From assembly GCA_037102815.1 (NCBI GenBank), contig BTPP01000002.1, forward strand, positions 4,712,001 to 4,776,000: a stretch of 64,000 bases of DNA. Reading direction: 5' to 3'. The translations under genes and the position numbers were made by a program. The stretch is from Neurospora intermedia (taxonomy: Eukaryota > Ascomycota > Sordariomycetes > Sordariales > Sordariaceae). The notes beneath the pieces are model-generated. The model did no database searches. It was not told the DNA's origin and worked only from the letters and a program-made list of their open reading frames with translations. Shown here in pieces: positions 33,448 to 44,177 of this stretch. Position 1 is the stretch's first letter, and each line of letters opens with the position of its first letter.

Positions 33448-35597
33448 CTATCTCCTGCTGCTGTTGTCTTGAAGACTGCTCGCGAATGATGGGTCCTTAA
33501 CACTGCCACCCGCATCCCCGAGACCAGCAATAGGACGGTTGTAACTGAAGCCCGTGAACTGGTTCTGCATCGTCTCTGACAGAATCGGTCCTTCCACGTA
33601 AGAATCCTGGGGAAGTTCTGATGTGAACTCGGGGTCGAAGTTGGCGGTGTCGAGCGCGTCAACCTATAGTCACCGTAGTTAGCACATTGAACTTGTTCAG
33701 CCGGTGAGTAGGCAGCGCTCTTGATACTTACCACATTGGGCTTGAACGCAGGCTCGTACTTGCGCTGCAACAACTTGCGCCAATCTATGGCGTGGAAGAA
33801 GGGGTGCGCCTTGATCTCGGCCGCCCCGTTGGCACCGAGACGTTGTTGCGGGTCGCGGTTGAGCAGCTTGGTCAAGAGGTCCTTGGCAGCTGGGGGTACA
33901 ACCTCGGGTCCAGGGAAGTGCAGCGGTTCGCTAAGGATCTTGCGGTACATCTCGTTGGTGTTCTCATCGTAGAAAGGCGGGAGACCCGTCAACATCTCGT
34001 ACAAAAGCACACCCAATGTCCACCAATCGACAGTCTTGTTGTAGCCATTACCCATCAGCAATTCGGGCGCCAAATACTCAGGGGTGCCGCAAAATGTGTT
34101 GGTGCGGTCCTCATCCTTCATGTCCAGCTTGCAGAGACCGAAATCGCAGAGAGCGATGTGACCTTGGTAGTCGAGAAGAATGTTTTCTGGCTTAAGATCA
34201 CGGTAAATGACGTTGAAACCGTGAAGGCATTCGAGCGCACACAGCAGTTCGGCCGTGTAGAAACGACTGCGGTTGACGTCGAATCGCTGCTCCTTCTGCA
34301 AATGATGGAACAGCTCACCACCATTGACAAAGGCGAGGACAAAGTATAGCTTCTCGGGACTCTGGAAGGTGAACTTGAGCGGCACGATAAACGGGTTGTT
34401 GATCTGGGCCAGAACGGATCGCTCAGCGAGCGTGTGGGCGACTTCGGAACGCGAGATGATGTGCGCCTTGCGAATCGTCTTGAGAGCGTAGATACGGTTC
34501 GTGTCCTTCTTGCGCACCTGCATGACCTTACCGAACGAGCCCTTGCCGACGACCTTGAGAAGCTCGAAATCCTCAATCTTGAGCTTACCGGCGCGGTTCT
34601 CCACATACTCGACGCCGATCTTGAGCTTTCCGGTACCATACTGAACGTCAACCCACTCCACACCGCTGTGTCCGAGGGCGCGCTCCTTGTTGGCAAAGTC
34701 GGCGGCGGCCTTTTCCCGGTCCTTCTTGCTGGCCTTGGGGTCATCGACGAACTGCTGCTTCTCCTCGAATCTGGGGTTAATACGGACAACACCAAGGAAG
34801 ATATCTTGGCTGCGGCCGGAGCCAGGAGCCGCGTTGGGGTTCCTGATGTAAAGATGTACGGCAAGCTCCGTAACTCGAGACACATCGAACTTGTACTGAG
34901 TGTTGGAGCCGGCCCAGAGGGGGTTTTCGGGGTTGCCTTCAACCGAGTTGACAAAAACTTGAACCTTGTCAAAATCTATGAGGGCATAGGGCATGTACTT
35001 TGTGGAGATACGGCCGTGATTTGTAGGAATGGCGCCAAAGCCGCCCGAGCTCTGTGGGCGCGAAGAACCGCTCAGGAAGTTGGCTGTTCGTGACGAGTTG
35101 TTGGTTCGAATGGAGCCTGCAACGTTAAGGGCACTTCCCGTCGACATCGAGTTACCGCCATGGTTTGAGGAAAAGACATTGCGATACTGTTCGGGTAACG
35201 AGAAGCCGGAACCCTCGTGCAGGGTGACGACGAGGATACCGGGCTTAGGAGGCTTGACGATGGGAGCTTGCGTAAGGGCTTCCGAGGCGGCTGTGAAAGG
35301 AAAAGAGGTTAATCTTGTGATGGCCGAGTGAACAAGACGGGCTGAGCGCCTACCAATGGTGTTCTCGTTCGAAGGGGTGGCTGCTCCCGAGCTGCCCGCT
35401 TGGCTCTTGTCTTCCTTATCTGTGATGGTGGAGGTAGAGGGCGAGCGGGAGAAGGGGCTTGAAAGAGGACCCAAATGGGTCTCCTTCAGCTCTGGTGTGC
35501 CAACATGTCAGATATGGTGTTCTGCCGTGGGGAAAGGGAAAGGGAAAGGGAAAAGGCGAGGGTTCGCCGACATACTCTTTGTGAGTTTCCACGACAT
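33448..35597 (-). CDS. ypk1: YPK1/Gad8-type AGC protein kinase
   Basis: Four exons: 35597-35576 (22 nt), 35491-35354, 35290-33732 and 33663-33448; 644 residues. The tiny first exon encodes MSWKLTK, matching the conserved start (MSWKLTKKLKETHL) I know from fungal YPK kinases. A C2-like region (about 65-280) precedes the kinase domain (about 295-550): GKGSFGKV (P-loop), Lys324, YRDLKPEN (Asp418), DFG (436-438), and activation-loop NTFCGTPEY with Thr452, the PDK1-type site. The last exon carries the hydrophobic motif FTGFSY (609-614), the TORC2 target in this family. YPK kinases act downstream of TORC2 and PDK1 at the plasma membrane, controlling sphingolipid synthesis and growth. The 63-nt second intron is in frame and stop-free; the third (68 nt) would shift the frame and remove the hydrophobic motif if retained. 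Confidence 0.96.
35291..35353 (-). other. In-frame, stop-free 63-nt intron of ypk1
   Basis: GTAGGC donor and TTTCACAG acceptor. The retained reading would insert 21 residues between the Ser-rich N-terminus and the C2-like region. Confidence 0.7.
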
Positions 35598-37933
35598 TTT
35601 GCTGTCTGGCAGAAACCTAAAAGGGGAATGGACGTAGGTAGGGTGGACCAGCCGTAGGATGCGAAAGGACTGAGGTTGGACGCCAATAGGAGGTTTGACG
35701 GATAGGAGAAGATCTAGGATAAAAGCGAAGAGATACGAAGCGACGAGGCTAGGAAGAGAGTAGTAGGTATGATAGGTAGACTGGGTGACGTGACAGCGGG
35801 CGGTTTCGATGTCGGCGTCGGCGTCGAAGTTGGTGTCGGTGTCGATACCTCCGAGGGGGTCGGTGCCAACAGAAGACAAGAAGGCGCCAGGAGAAAAGGA
35901 GGCCTGGCTGTCCGGAAATCCAAGGCTCTAATCGACCGAGGGCGACAGACTAGTAGGAGGCAACTACTGTTTGGCGCAGCAGCAAGGTGGTGTGAACAAG
36001 ACTCGTGTTTAGAGTTGGATGGATGGATGTTGCAAGTAAGTCGGGTCTAGTTGTAGAGGGGGGTTGTGTAGAGGTACAACGAACAAGACGACGGGATGGA
36101 GGGAACCTCGACACAAAGCGGAAGGCGGACAGCGAGATGCCACTGCGGTGATGACGGGAGGATCGATGGTAGAATCCCAAGGTGTCGGGCGGGAGTCGGG
36201 GGGGTGTTCGCCTGGCGGGCGGGAGTGCGTGCTGCTGCTGTCCAGGTAGGGGCCAGGTGGTGGTGCAGTGGGTGGTGGGCTGTGTGGGCGTGGTGCCCCT
36301 GGACGCGGTTGACAGCGGCGGGAGCGCAGCAGGATGGAATGGTGTGTTCAGCCGGCGGGATCCTTGTTAGTGGCTGTTGCGGGACCCAGAGGTGGAGGAG
36401 ATAATCTGGTCCCGTCGAGGTCTCCTGCAGGTGGTCAGGTCGCTGGGCCTGTCTTGCCCTGCCGCGGGCCCCGCTTTCTCTCCTTTTTGGACCCAGTGAT
36501 TCGCGGCAGGCCTGTTAGGCCAGGGGGTCAGCTGGGGGGGCTATCCATCGCTAACAAAACCGAACATAGGTAAGCACTGCCCTGGTGGATGGAAAAGACG
36601 GGAAGTCGGGTGCTGCTGACAAGTGAGAAAGTGGGGTGTACTACCTTTGCCCGCCGGGGTCCAGTTTCTGCTTGGCTGTCCGCAGTTTCGCAAGTCAGTC
36701 AATTTCTCCCAAGATCGAATCACCGTCACAGACACTCTGCCATTGAGACGATCACAACAAGCCGACAAGATGAGGGAACGGAGAGCACCCCAAAATCCAA
36801 TATGCGCTAACAGCCCGACTTGTCAGATGCGGCCCGATGCCCAGGGAAGAAACCTGACGGGTTCTGTGCTTCAGAGCCATGCCAGCCATGCGTCTTTCTG
36901 GTCGTGTTTGAGGCTGATGGAACAAGCGGCGACAAAATGCCACTAAAACAACTGGACAACCTCTCTTCCACAGCACTCTGATTGTCACCACGTTGCTAAT
37001 TTTGGGTTCCAATTTTCTTGGGCTCATCGGCCGCAATCACCGTTTACGACACCCGCCAGATTGCCCGACGGACTTGCAGTATAAATCTGTCGACAGGATC
37101 TTCGCTTCATCTACATACACGCAGACACACGCTGTAGCAAGGGTACAAGTCAGACCCACGAGGCCGAGTCCCTGGACACGCCCTGGGGGCCAACCTGGAA
37201 CGTCTGGTCGATCGACACCAAGTCGACGTTTCACGTTGTTATAGCAACCCAGAGCTATCCTGCTACAACTGATCGCGGAGACTTTCCATATCCAAAGAAG
37301 ACATGATTGATAATGATGGGCAAGATAAAACAAGACTTGGTGGCTACGACATTGGCGGTGCCAGGGTGCGTCTAACCAAAACCTGAGACACCTCTTGCCA
37401 GCTCTTCTTGATCGGTTTCATATGCGGACTGCGGAGAGCCACCAAAGAGGGGCAGAGGGGCGAAAAATAACGATGAAAGATCCCCCTACCAAAACAACAG
37501 GGGAAGTTCAGGGAATTGTCAGGTTGTTCCTCGACCTCTCCATGACAGCTAGGATCTGTCACGTGGTCATCAGCCAGGAGGACCCGGCTATTTGACTAGG
37601 CTTCTAGGGTCGTTGTTGCTCGGCCATCGATGCCGAGGATTGATTCGATTTCCATCTCTTTTTCAGTCTGGAGCGCCCAAAAATAACGGTTCTCGATTGT
37701 GCATGGCAATTCAAGCTGACATTGCTTTCCATTCCTCCAGTGCTCCAAACCCTCGAGTTTTAAAAGACACTGCAGTACTTGGGAAAACCAAATCCCGATG
37801 ATGGGTTGGTCACGAAGACGGTGTGTTCTACCCGTACATCAAAAACCCTCGTCCTTCGCAACTGTTCGCCATATACTGCCGTTGAGTTTTCATCTCAAGT
37901 CATTTTGTCAACCTTGTTTGCCAGCAAAAAGCT
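35598..37933. other. 2.3-kb region upstream of ypk1
   Basis: Promoter and probable leader of ypk1, and the 3' side of the small membrane gene at 37934. A hexameric imperfect repeat (GTCGGCGTCGGCGTCGAAGTTGGTGTCGG type) lies near 35812-35845, and a G-rich stretch near 36180-36300. Open frames are overlapping shadows with no recognisable domain. Confidence 0.45.
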
Positions 37934-38437
37934 TCACTTCCTCTTTTCATCAATCTTCACTTCACCCTTCCTCGTTCCGGCCGCGCTTCGAAGCAAAACC
38001 AAAACCCTGACCACTGCCAAAGGCACAGTTGCCCAAAATAAGGTCCAGTCTGAGGCTTCCCATTCTCCAACTTTGATCCACTGACTCCATCCGCCTACCC
38101 CTTGTATCACGGACCAGCTATACCCAGCATCACTGAGGAGCATGCCGATACAGAGCAGCTTCCAAAGACGCAGATCGTCATACAGCCGAAGGATGACAGC
38201 TTGGATGAAGGCAAAGTACAGCCATCCACTCCCAATCTGCGTGTAGAGATATTGCGAGGGGGCATCATAGGGCACAGATGCGCGCGTCATCATGGCCGCG
38301 TATTTGGCTGGCTGCAAGAAGACCATGAAAGCGCCGTTGATTGCGAAGAGGGGTTCGATATAGAGCAAGATGATTCGATAGAGAAACGGGATGGTAGCCG
38401 TGGCAGAGGCGGTGGGAGTCGGAGATGTTGGCGCCAT
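37934..38437 (-). CDS. Small four-helix integral membrane protein (DUF7704-like)
   Basis: The first in-frame ATG is at 38437 (the upstream frame has none), giving 167 residues with no intron. After a Thr/Pro-rich start (MAPTSPTPTASATATIP), LYRIILLYIEPLFAINGAF begins the first hydrophobic helix (about 20-38). Further helices are at about 70-90 (GSGWLYFAFIQAVILRLY), 95-115 (LWKLLCIGMLLSDAGYSWSV) and 132-150 (WTLFWATVPLAVVRVLVLL). A basic tail follows. The YRxxLLYIEP motif near the first helix is typical of a fungal family of four-helix proteins, which I recall as DUF7704; the function is unknown. It probably resides in an internal or plasma membrane. Confidence 0.8.
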   Translation of the reverse strand: MAPTSPTPTASATATIPFLYRIILLYIEPLFAINGAFMVFLQPAKYAAMMTRASVPYDAPSQYLYTQIGSGWLYFAFIQAVILRLYDDLRLWKLLCIGMLLSDAGYSWSVIQGVGGWSQWIKVGEWEASDWTLFWATVPLAVVRVLVLLRSAAGTRKGEVKIDEKRK

Positions 38438-39561
38438 GATGATGTTGCTTGGAGAGACACCGGTGTGGTACGTACGTTTGTTTGAAGATAGTTCTTGGTT
38501 CAAGTGGCTAGGTTTGAAACAGAATCGAAATTGAAACTTAAGGCCAGAGAGGAGAGGGCAGGCTTGCGGGGGGAAAGAGGTTCACACTAAGTAAGCTGAA
38601 TGGTGGGGGTCCACTTGCTCGGACTTTCAACAAACAGACAGATAATATTCTCAGTCAGCCGTAAGCTGACAGCCGGCGATCATGCGAGGCCAACATTTTT
38701 TTTTCTCCGATGCTTGAAGTTCGCGGTCTCACATGCTAACCGCTCATGAGAGCTAGACATTCAGGCGAACATTCTTCGAAGCCCATGAATCTCTCCAGTA
38801 AATGGCGAGGCGGTACTTCCGCAAAGATGAGATGGGGAAGAAGCAGCTGTAACCCGGTTCTTCATTAAAGCAAAAAAGTCGAGAAGCAAACATTGTTTGC
38901 GAATCCGATCATGTTATTCTTGCGTACACCCGTAAGGAGTCAACTACTTCACGCCCCCGTTCAGATCTAATTCGAGTGCAACGAACTAACTCGTATCCTC
39001 TCTTGGTGACCAAGGACGCGACAATCAATGAAGCTAAGGGTAGCGGAACGGGCCAGCACCTCCGTCCCCGCCACTGACACTATGAGCGCCACCAACTCTA
39101 CTAACTCACTCATCGCAACTCCAGCCTTGATTTTGAGCGCGAAGAAAGACAAATGAACAAGAGAAATGGCAAAAAAGCAGAATGCCCCCATTGAGGAGTC
39201 AAGCTCTGAGACCTTGGAGTCGAGTTGGAAGCACAGAGACCACCAGGGCTGCCCTGAAGAACACCAAGTTCTATACATTCACTCGGCTGAAGAAGAAGGA
39301 GAAAGCGACCAACTGCATTTCATAACATCTTTTTGAATACACCTTGATCAGCTGTTGATTTGCTGATGAGAATTACATTGAACATACTACTATTCTTATC
39401 TAGCTCCCGGGAAACTTCTCCGTCTGTTGTTGCTGTGAAGGAAACATTTCAGTCTAAGTGATCCGAAGCCTTCGATACTGCTTAGCTCTCCTCGACGAAT
39501 TCGTTTTGCTTCTATATATCGAATATAGCTCAGGGGCAGCCAACTCAACCAAACAGCAAAA
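38438..39561. other. Intergenic, divergent promoters
   Basis: Lies between the start of the membrane protein gene and the short gene at 39562. A TATATA box is present at 39523-39528. A 103-residue minus frame (38967-39278) has no recognisable domain. Nothing else seen. Confidence 0.45.
39523..39528 (+). promoter_or_regulatory. TATA box upstream of the short gene at 39562
   Basis: TATATA in the context TTCTATATATCG, 34 nt upstream of the ATG. The spacing implies a very short leader. Confidence 0.45.
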
Positions 39562-39909
39562 ATGCCCTCAACTCTTCCAGAGAACATTCTCTTCATCGAC
39601 CTAGAGCCCGCCAACCGCACTCTAGGCTTCGAGTCACACTGGTACCCAGGCACGACCCTGGTAGCATACCAAAGGTATGTCAAACTCAAAGCCGACACAC
39701 GAAAGAACCTTCAACTTGTATGTTCAAACGACGAGAAACTCCTTACCTCACCCACGTGGCTTAAATATCGAGCCCTAGGCGAGCTAGCCAAAGTCAAGGT
39801 CGGTTCTCAAACACCAGCGGGAGACCTTCTAGTTCATCAAATTCGCCTGAGTGGAAGACCCAAACACAGAGATTCGACAACCGCGTCGCTCATTAAATGG
39901 TCAAGCTAG
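39562..39909 (+). CDS. Short hypothetical protein, possibly the first exon of a decayed gene
   Basis: A 115-residue frame starting in AAAAATGCC. I do not recognise it. The beginning, MPSTLPENILFIDLEPANRT, reads like genuine protein, as does PTWLKYRALGELAKVKVGSQ (about 64-83). A GTATGT donor-like site at 39675 (after VAYQR) may mark the end of a first exon, in which case the rest of this frame would be intron. The zinc-finger-like broken frame begins 200 nt downstream on the same strand, so both may be parts of one dying gene. The upstream TATA supports transcription. Confidence 0.4.
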   Translation: MPSTLPENILFIDLEPANRTLGFESHWYPGTTLVAYQRYVKLKADTRKNLQLVCSNDEKLLTSPTWLKYRALGELAKVKVGSQTPAGDLLVHQIRLSGRPKHRDSTTASLIKWSS

Positions 39910-40109
39910 GCCTTAAGCCCTTTAGTAAACTCGTATACACAACAATCCAAGTCTTGTCCGGCGGGGAGGGACAATACCTACGTCAACAGTGCCTGTTTCG
40001 ACAAGAAACACGATGGTTTAACCCCTGCTTTTAATTTCTTACTTCAGACACTTCTCAAACTCAAGAGAACAATGCTACTACTAGCAATGATAATAGAGAT
40101 TCTCTTCTA

Positions 40110-40480
40110 GTGACACCAGCCGCTGGGCCGACATCGCCCAGTCTGCTCGGGATTACATCAAGAAGCAAAACGTTCGCCGATAAATGCTCCGAAGCTCAAC
40201 ATGCCGGATCTGTCGAGAGGAACTCTACCACGCCGGCTTTGACAGTCGCTGAGGACACAGGCACATGGAGTAGACGTGCGCCACTCCATCTTGTGGTTAC
40301 ATCATTGATGTCATGTGCTATGAGAAATAGCACATCGGCAGTTGGAGGAGGAGGAGGAGGAGGAGGAGGAGGAGGAGGAGGAGGAGGAGGATATCGTTTT
40401 GACAGGGTGGCATGTCCTCTTTGTTGAACGGAACTTCATTGCCAGAAGTGTGGGAAGCCGTATGTACCTTGAGATGCACG
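40110..40480 (+). pseudogene. Broken zinc-finger (RING-like) reading frame interrupted by (GGA)16
   Basis: One plus frame reads RWADIAQSARDYIKKQNVRR, a stop, then CRICREELYHAGFD, a stop, GHRHME, a stop, CATPSCGYIIDVMCYEK and another stop before the (GGA)16 tract. Beyond the tract another frame reads VACPLC, a stop, then TELHCQKCGKPYVP. The spaced pairs CRIC, CATPSC, CPLC and CQKC look like the metal ligands of a RING or related zinc finger. The stops are TAA, TGA and TAG. The likely reading is a host gene that lost function through point mutation and a trinucleotide expansion. The alternative, that introns remove the stops, is less likely because several interrupt the Cys pattern itself. Confidence 0.4.
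40344..40391 (+). repeat. (GGA)16 microsatellite
   Basis: Sixteen perfect GGA units, the longest trinucleotide repeat in the window, lying inside the broken zinc-finger frame. Confidence 0.95.
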
Positions 40481-43400
40481 GTACGTATGTTCCCAGTTGT
40501 CGTGATTTGAAGTTGAGGCCGGTGAGAGAGATGTTGAGGCTTCTTATCTGACGGGGGAGATAGCTTAGGTCGGATGTATGATGAAGAGCAGTGAGGGATG
40601 TGTTTGTGAGTGAAGCCGAGTGTTCTTCAACAATGATTTGGAATGTTGTAAAACCGCAGCAACGACGTTAATTTAGGTTTATAGAGGCACGCTTACCTCC
40701 GTCTGTATCTTTCCATTACTGTACCTATCCTACGTGGCTTCGATGATACAAAATACTTGCAATGTACCGACATAAGCTTTGAAATGCCCAATATCTTATC
40801 TATCTCGTATAAGTGCTGACGTTGCTGACTGTACTCTCTGTTCAAAATAGCTAGCAGGTTCGTGATGTTTCTTTCTTGTGGTAGTGTCTACCGTACTACC
40901 GCAGAAACACGGGAAACTCGATGGCTCAGACGCAGTGTTGACCGCTTGCCGGGAGTTACGTCAGTCGTTTTCCAGGTTCAAGTACCTTCCGGAAACTGTA
41001 TATGCGGCTGCCAAATACATTTAACCCTGCGAAGCCATTGTGAGTTCCCCAGGTTTACATGGTACACTGCCCCCCTGAAAGGCCCGTTAGACACTCGTGA
41101 AAAACTCATGCGACGGTTGATCAGTAGCTCAAGCTACACACTGTTTCGGTTCATCAAAGTATTAATGCCTCTATGGATAGTGTGTTCTTAACTTACAGTC
41201 ACCACCATTGACACGCGTTACTTTACATCTTTCTCGATGTTACAAGACGTGATGGCATCAAGAAGGCTGGATGAGACCTACGAGTAAGTGCAAGCGACCA
41301 GTCTAGCGCTCCGTGTTTCCGTCGTCCATAAGAAACAGGTATAGACAAGCTCGTAAGCGTCTGGAAAGCCCAATAGCGGAATTAGCATGCCGACGATGTA
41401 TTCTTCGCTGGTCTCAACACGGAACTGGGACCCAGTAAGCCGACCCGCAAGTGTGGGTCGTCACATCGGTTCGATCAACTTCAACTCATAGCCAAAAGAA
41501 GAAGGGCGTGCCGAATTAAGATATCATGTGGACTAGACGACCTGTCTTTGTCTTGTAACCTTGTCGAACACTGTCCAAGCTGTACTGACAAGATGCCGAA
41601 GATCATCTCTGCAAGAACGTAAACAGGCTCAGATCCTGACAACCACGGAAGACTGCCGCAAACAGTATAACCAGTACCCCGCAAGTCTTGTTCTACGATC
41701 TCGGTTCTCGCGGCCCAGAAGCTTGAATAGGTAGGATTCATGATTTGTTGGATGGCTACTCAGCCGGTGGCTTCTTAGCCAAAACGAGAAGCTCACATCG
41801 GAGAGAAACGAAAGTGGGTAGCCTAGTGATGATGGCTGATCAGCTTGTCCAACTAATAGCGCATCACATGGGCCCTATTTGTATGTATCGGGTTTTGCCT
41901 CGGGAGCTCGTATTGTGGTCTTTGGTCGTCGCTTCTTAGGACAAGATTCTAGCTAGATCCGAATTCTACCACCGTATACCTCGTTAACTTTCACCTGTTC
42001 CATCTCCTTGGGCATGGAGTGGTTCAAATCTCCACCTGCGAACGGCAATTCATCAATATTCGTACAATTCTTAACTCCAAATCGACACATGTAGGTAGGT
42101 GAGTAAAGGGTTAATTTCCACCGGGGAGGCTCTCATCATTTTTGAGTCAGGGATATCACTGTCATCAACGTGGGAACCCAGCAGTTTGATTGCGCCGACA
42201 TGCAAAGACGGTCTTCAGCCAACCACTAGACCGACGCCACTCTACATACTGTATGGTGGATGTTTGCTCGTAATGATGCTGACCAAAGCGGATCTTTATT
42301 GGTATCCCTTTTGAGAACCTTCGAACATGAGCTCGACAGTCCCGTTCAATTTCCGACAGCAATATCATAGCATCGTTATTTTCAGGGTACGTGCCGCGCG
42401 TTCTCCATGATCGTCCAGCCCTACCATGATGAGGCCGAGAGTTGGGGCAACGTCACAGTCACATCGAGCGCATCAACTCCTCAAAAAGATCAAAATAGAA
42501 TATGATGATGCCAGAGGGTTTCTAAAGTGAGTATGAAAGTACACAATATGTATTTACCAATATGGCGAAATTCCGAGCAGTCAGTCAGTTGGTTTATACG
42601 AGAAGAACGGAATTTCTTGCCGATGGGAAAAGGCAAGGCGAGGAGGCACTCTGAGTGGCCAGAAACCGCTGTTTACCGGTACAGGGAGGAGTGAACGGTG
42701 TAAAGGAACTTCCAGAAAAGGGAGGAAATAACTAATGACAAGCGCAACCAAGAAAGCTCAACAGGTTTGAAGCCGAGGGCCAAGCAAGCCGAGTTGCCAT
42801 CTGCATTGGCACCGACATCCCAACCAGTCATGCGTTCCTGCGACCGTTCGAACAAAGGACTTTCTTGATATCCAATCACAAAATTCTCCAGCTTGAATGG
42901 TACCTTTGTTTGGGCCTCGTGGTTGCCCATCGACTCGGACTTTATTCACTGCCCTTATTTCCAAACGCTGCATGGCGTGTCGTTTTGTGCGCGGATAGCC
43001 ATTCAAGATGCGTCCGTGATGGGTTTTTCCGGGGAAGTAGGGGCTTTCACAAGTTGTTGCACCACATCGACATGACAACTCACGGCATGTGTGCAAATCG
43101 CTTCCCCCTCCGGACGGCGTAAGGCAGGTACTCTGACCTGTGCAGCTCGTATTTTGTGCATGGCTCGCCGAGATTCGTTCGCTTAGTCGAGCATTTTGCA
43201 AGTTGCATGTCCAACGGTCAGAATCAAGGTTACGCACGAGAGAACAACACCATTGTAACCCTCTTTGTCATCAGCATTACCATCATCACCTTTTCCACTC
43301 TTCATGTCAACACTCACTCTAGTGTACCATGGGGGGATCCCCCACACAAGAGTCGCATGGAAGCAAACCCATCGTCAAAAGGGAAGGAGGTTGATACACA

Positions 43401-44177
43401 ACAATAACACGGCTGCTTGGGAGACAACATCCCCAGAAAAAACTCCACAACAAACTAACGCCGTCCAGACCACACACCATCAGTCCCAATAGTATCGAGC
43501 CAAGCCCCCCTCTAGCGTGGACAGCGGCTATCTGGCCGATTAACCGACGCTCACAGTTGGGCGCAAAACTGATTGCCATTGGGCGGAAGGACAGGCCAAT
43601 GGACGGGTACCATGGCTTGAGATGGCAGGTGGAAAGTTGCAGTAGCTCGTCCGCATCTGGACTTGATAGGAAACCCCCTGATTCCCTGTCAGCTCACGAT
43701 CCACAATGCTACCTCACCACCTGTGTAGGGCGCCACCGAAGGCCAAATATTGGCTGAATATCGTATTGCCCAGCTTCTGCCCGCTTTGGGAATGGCACCT
43801 CAGCCTTTTTCCAGGTCCCGGGGACCAAGGCTAGCCCCAGAGGCTATCGATTCTGGTGGCTGTCGGTTAAAGATGGGCAGAGATATTTACGTCCTTTGCT
43901 TCTTTCTTTTATAAAGAGAGGTACGGTCCCATTCGGGGTCACCAGAGTGCCCTCCTCTCCGGTCCCTTTCTTACTTCTCCTCGCTGCAACAAGGGAAATA
44001 GTTCTGCCCTTTGTAATATCTAATACCACCCGCAGTCGCTCGTTTGTCTGCAGATACGGAAAGGACTTATCAACCGGATTACCTTATACTCTCGTTGTTG
44101 ATAAACATACTGTGTTGCTCCAGGCGTCGGTCGTTTTTTTCATATCAGCAAGCAACTAAGGATATCTCAAGGACACA
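40481..44177. other. 3.7-kb gene-poor stretch
   Basis: No intact gene found. An 86-residue minus frame (41481-41741, ATG start) and a plus reading near 41845-42090 with LPRELVLWSLVVAS, then DKILARSEFYHRIPR after a TAG, look like gene relics. A TATAAAG box at 43910-43916 belongs to the wall-protein gene at 44178, whose leader fills about 43940-44177. Confidence 0.4.
43910..43916 (+). promoter_or_regulatory. Probable TATA box of the GPI-anchored protein gene
   Basis: TATAAAG 262 nt upstream of the ATG at 44178. It implies a leader of roughly 230 nt. Confidence 0.4.

Noticed and set aside
38438-38503. Upstream extension of the four-helix membrane protein
   Set aside because: Begins at TTG; the first ATG in frame is 38437 and gives a family-like N-terminus.
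42015-42045. GTGGTTCAAATCTCCACC resembling a tRNA T-arm
   Set aside because: No other tRNA parts upstream; it also lies within a possible relic coding frame.
42758-43237. 159-residue Cys-rich minus frame
   Set aside because: Starts with GTG, has no ordered Cys spacing and no domain; probably chance in the gene-poor stretch.
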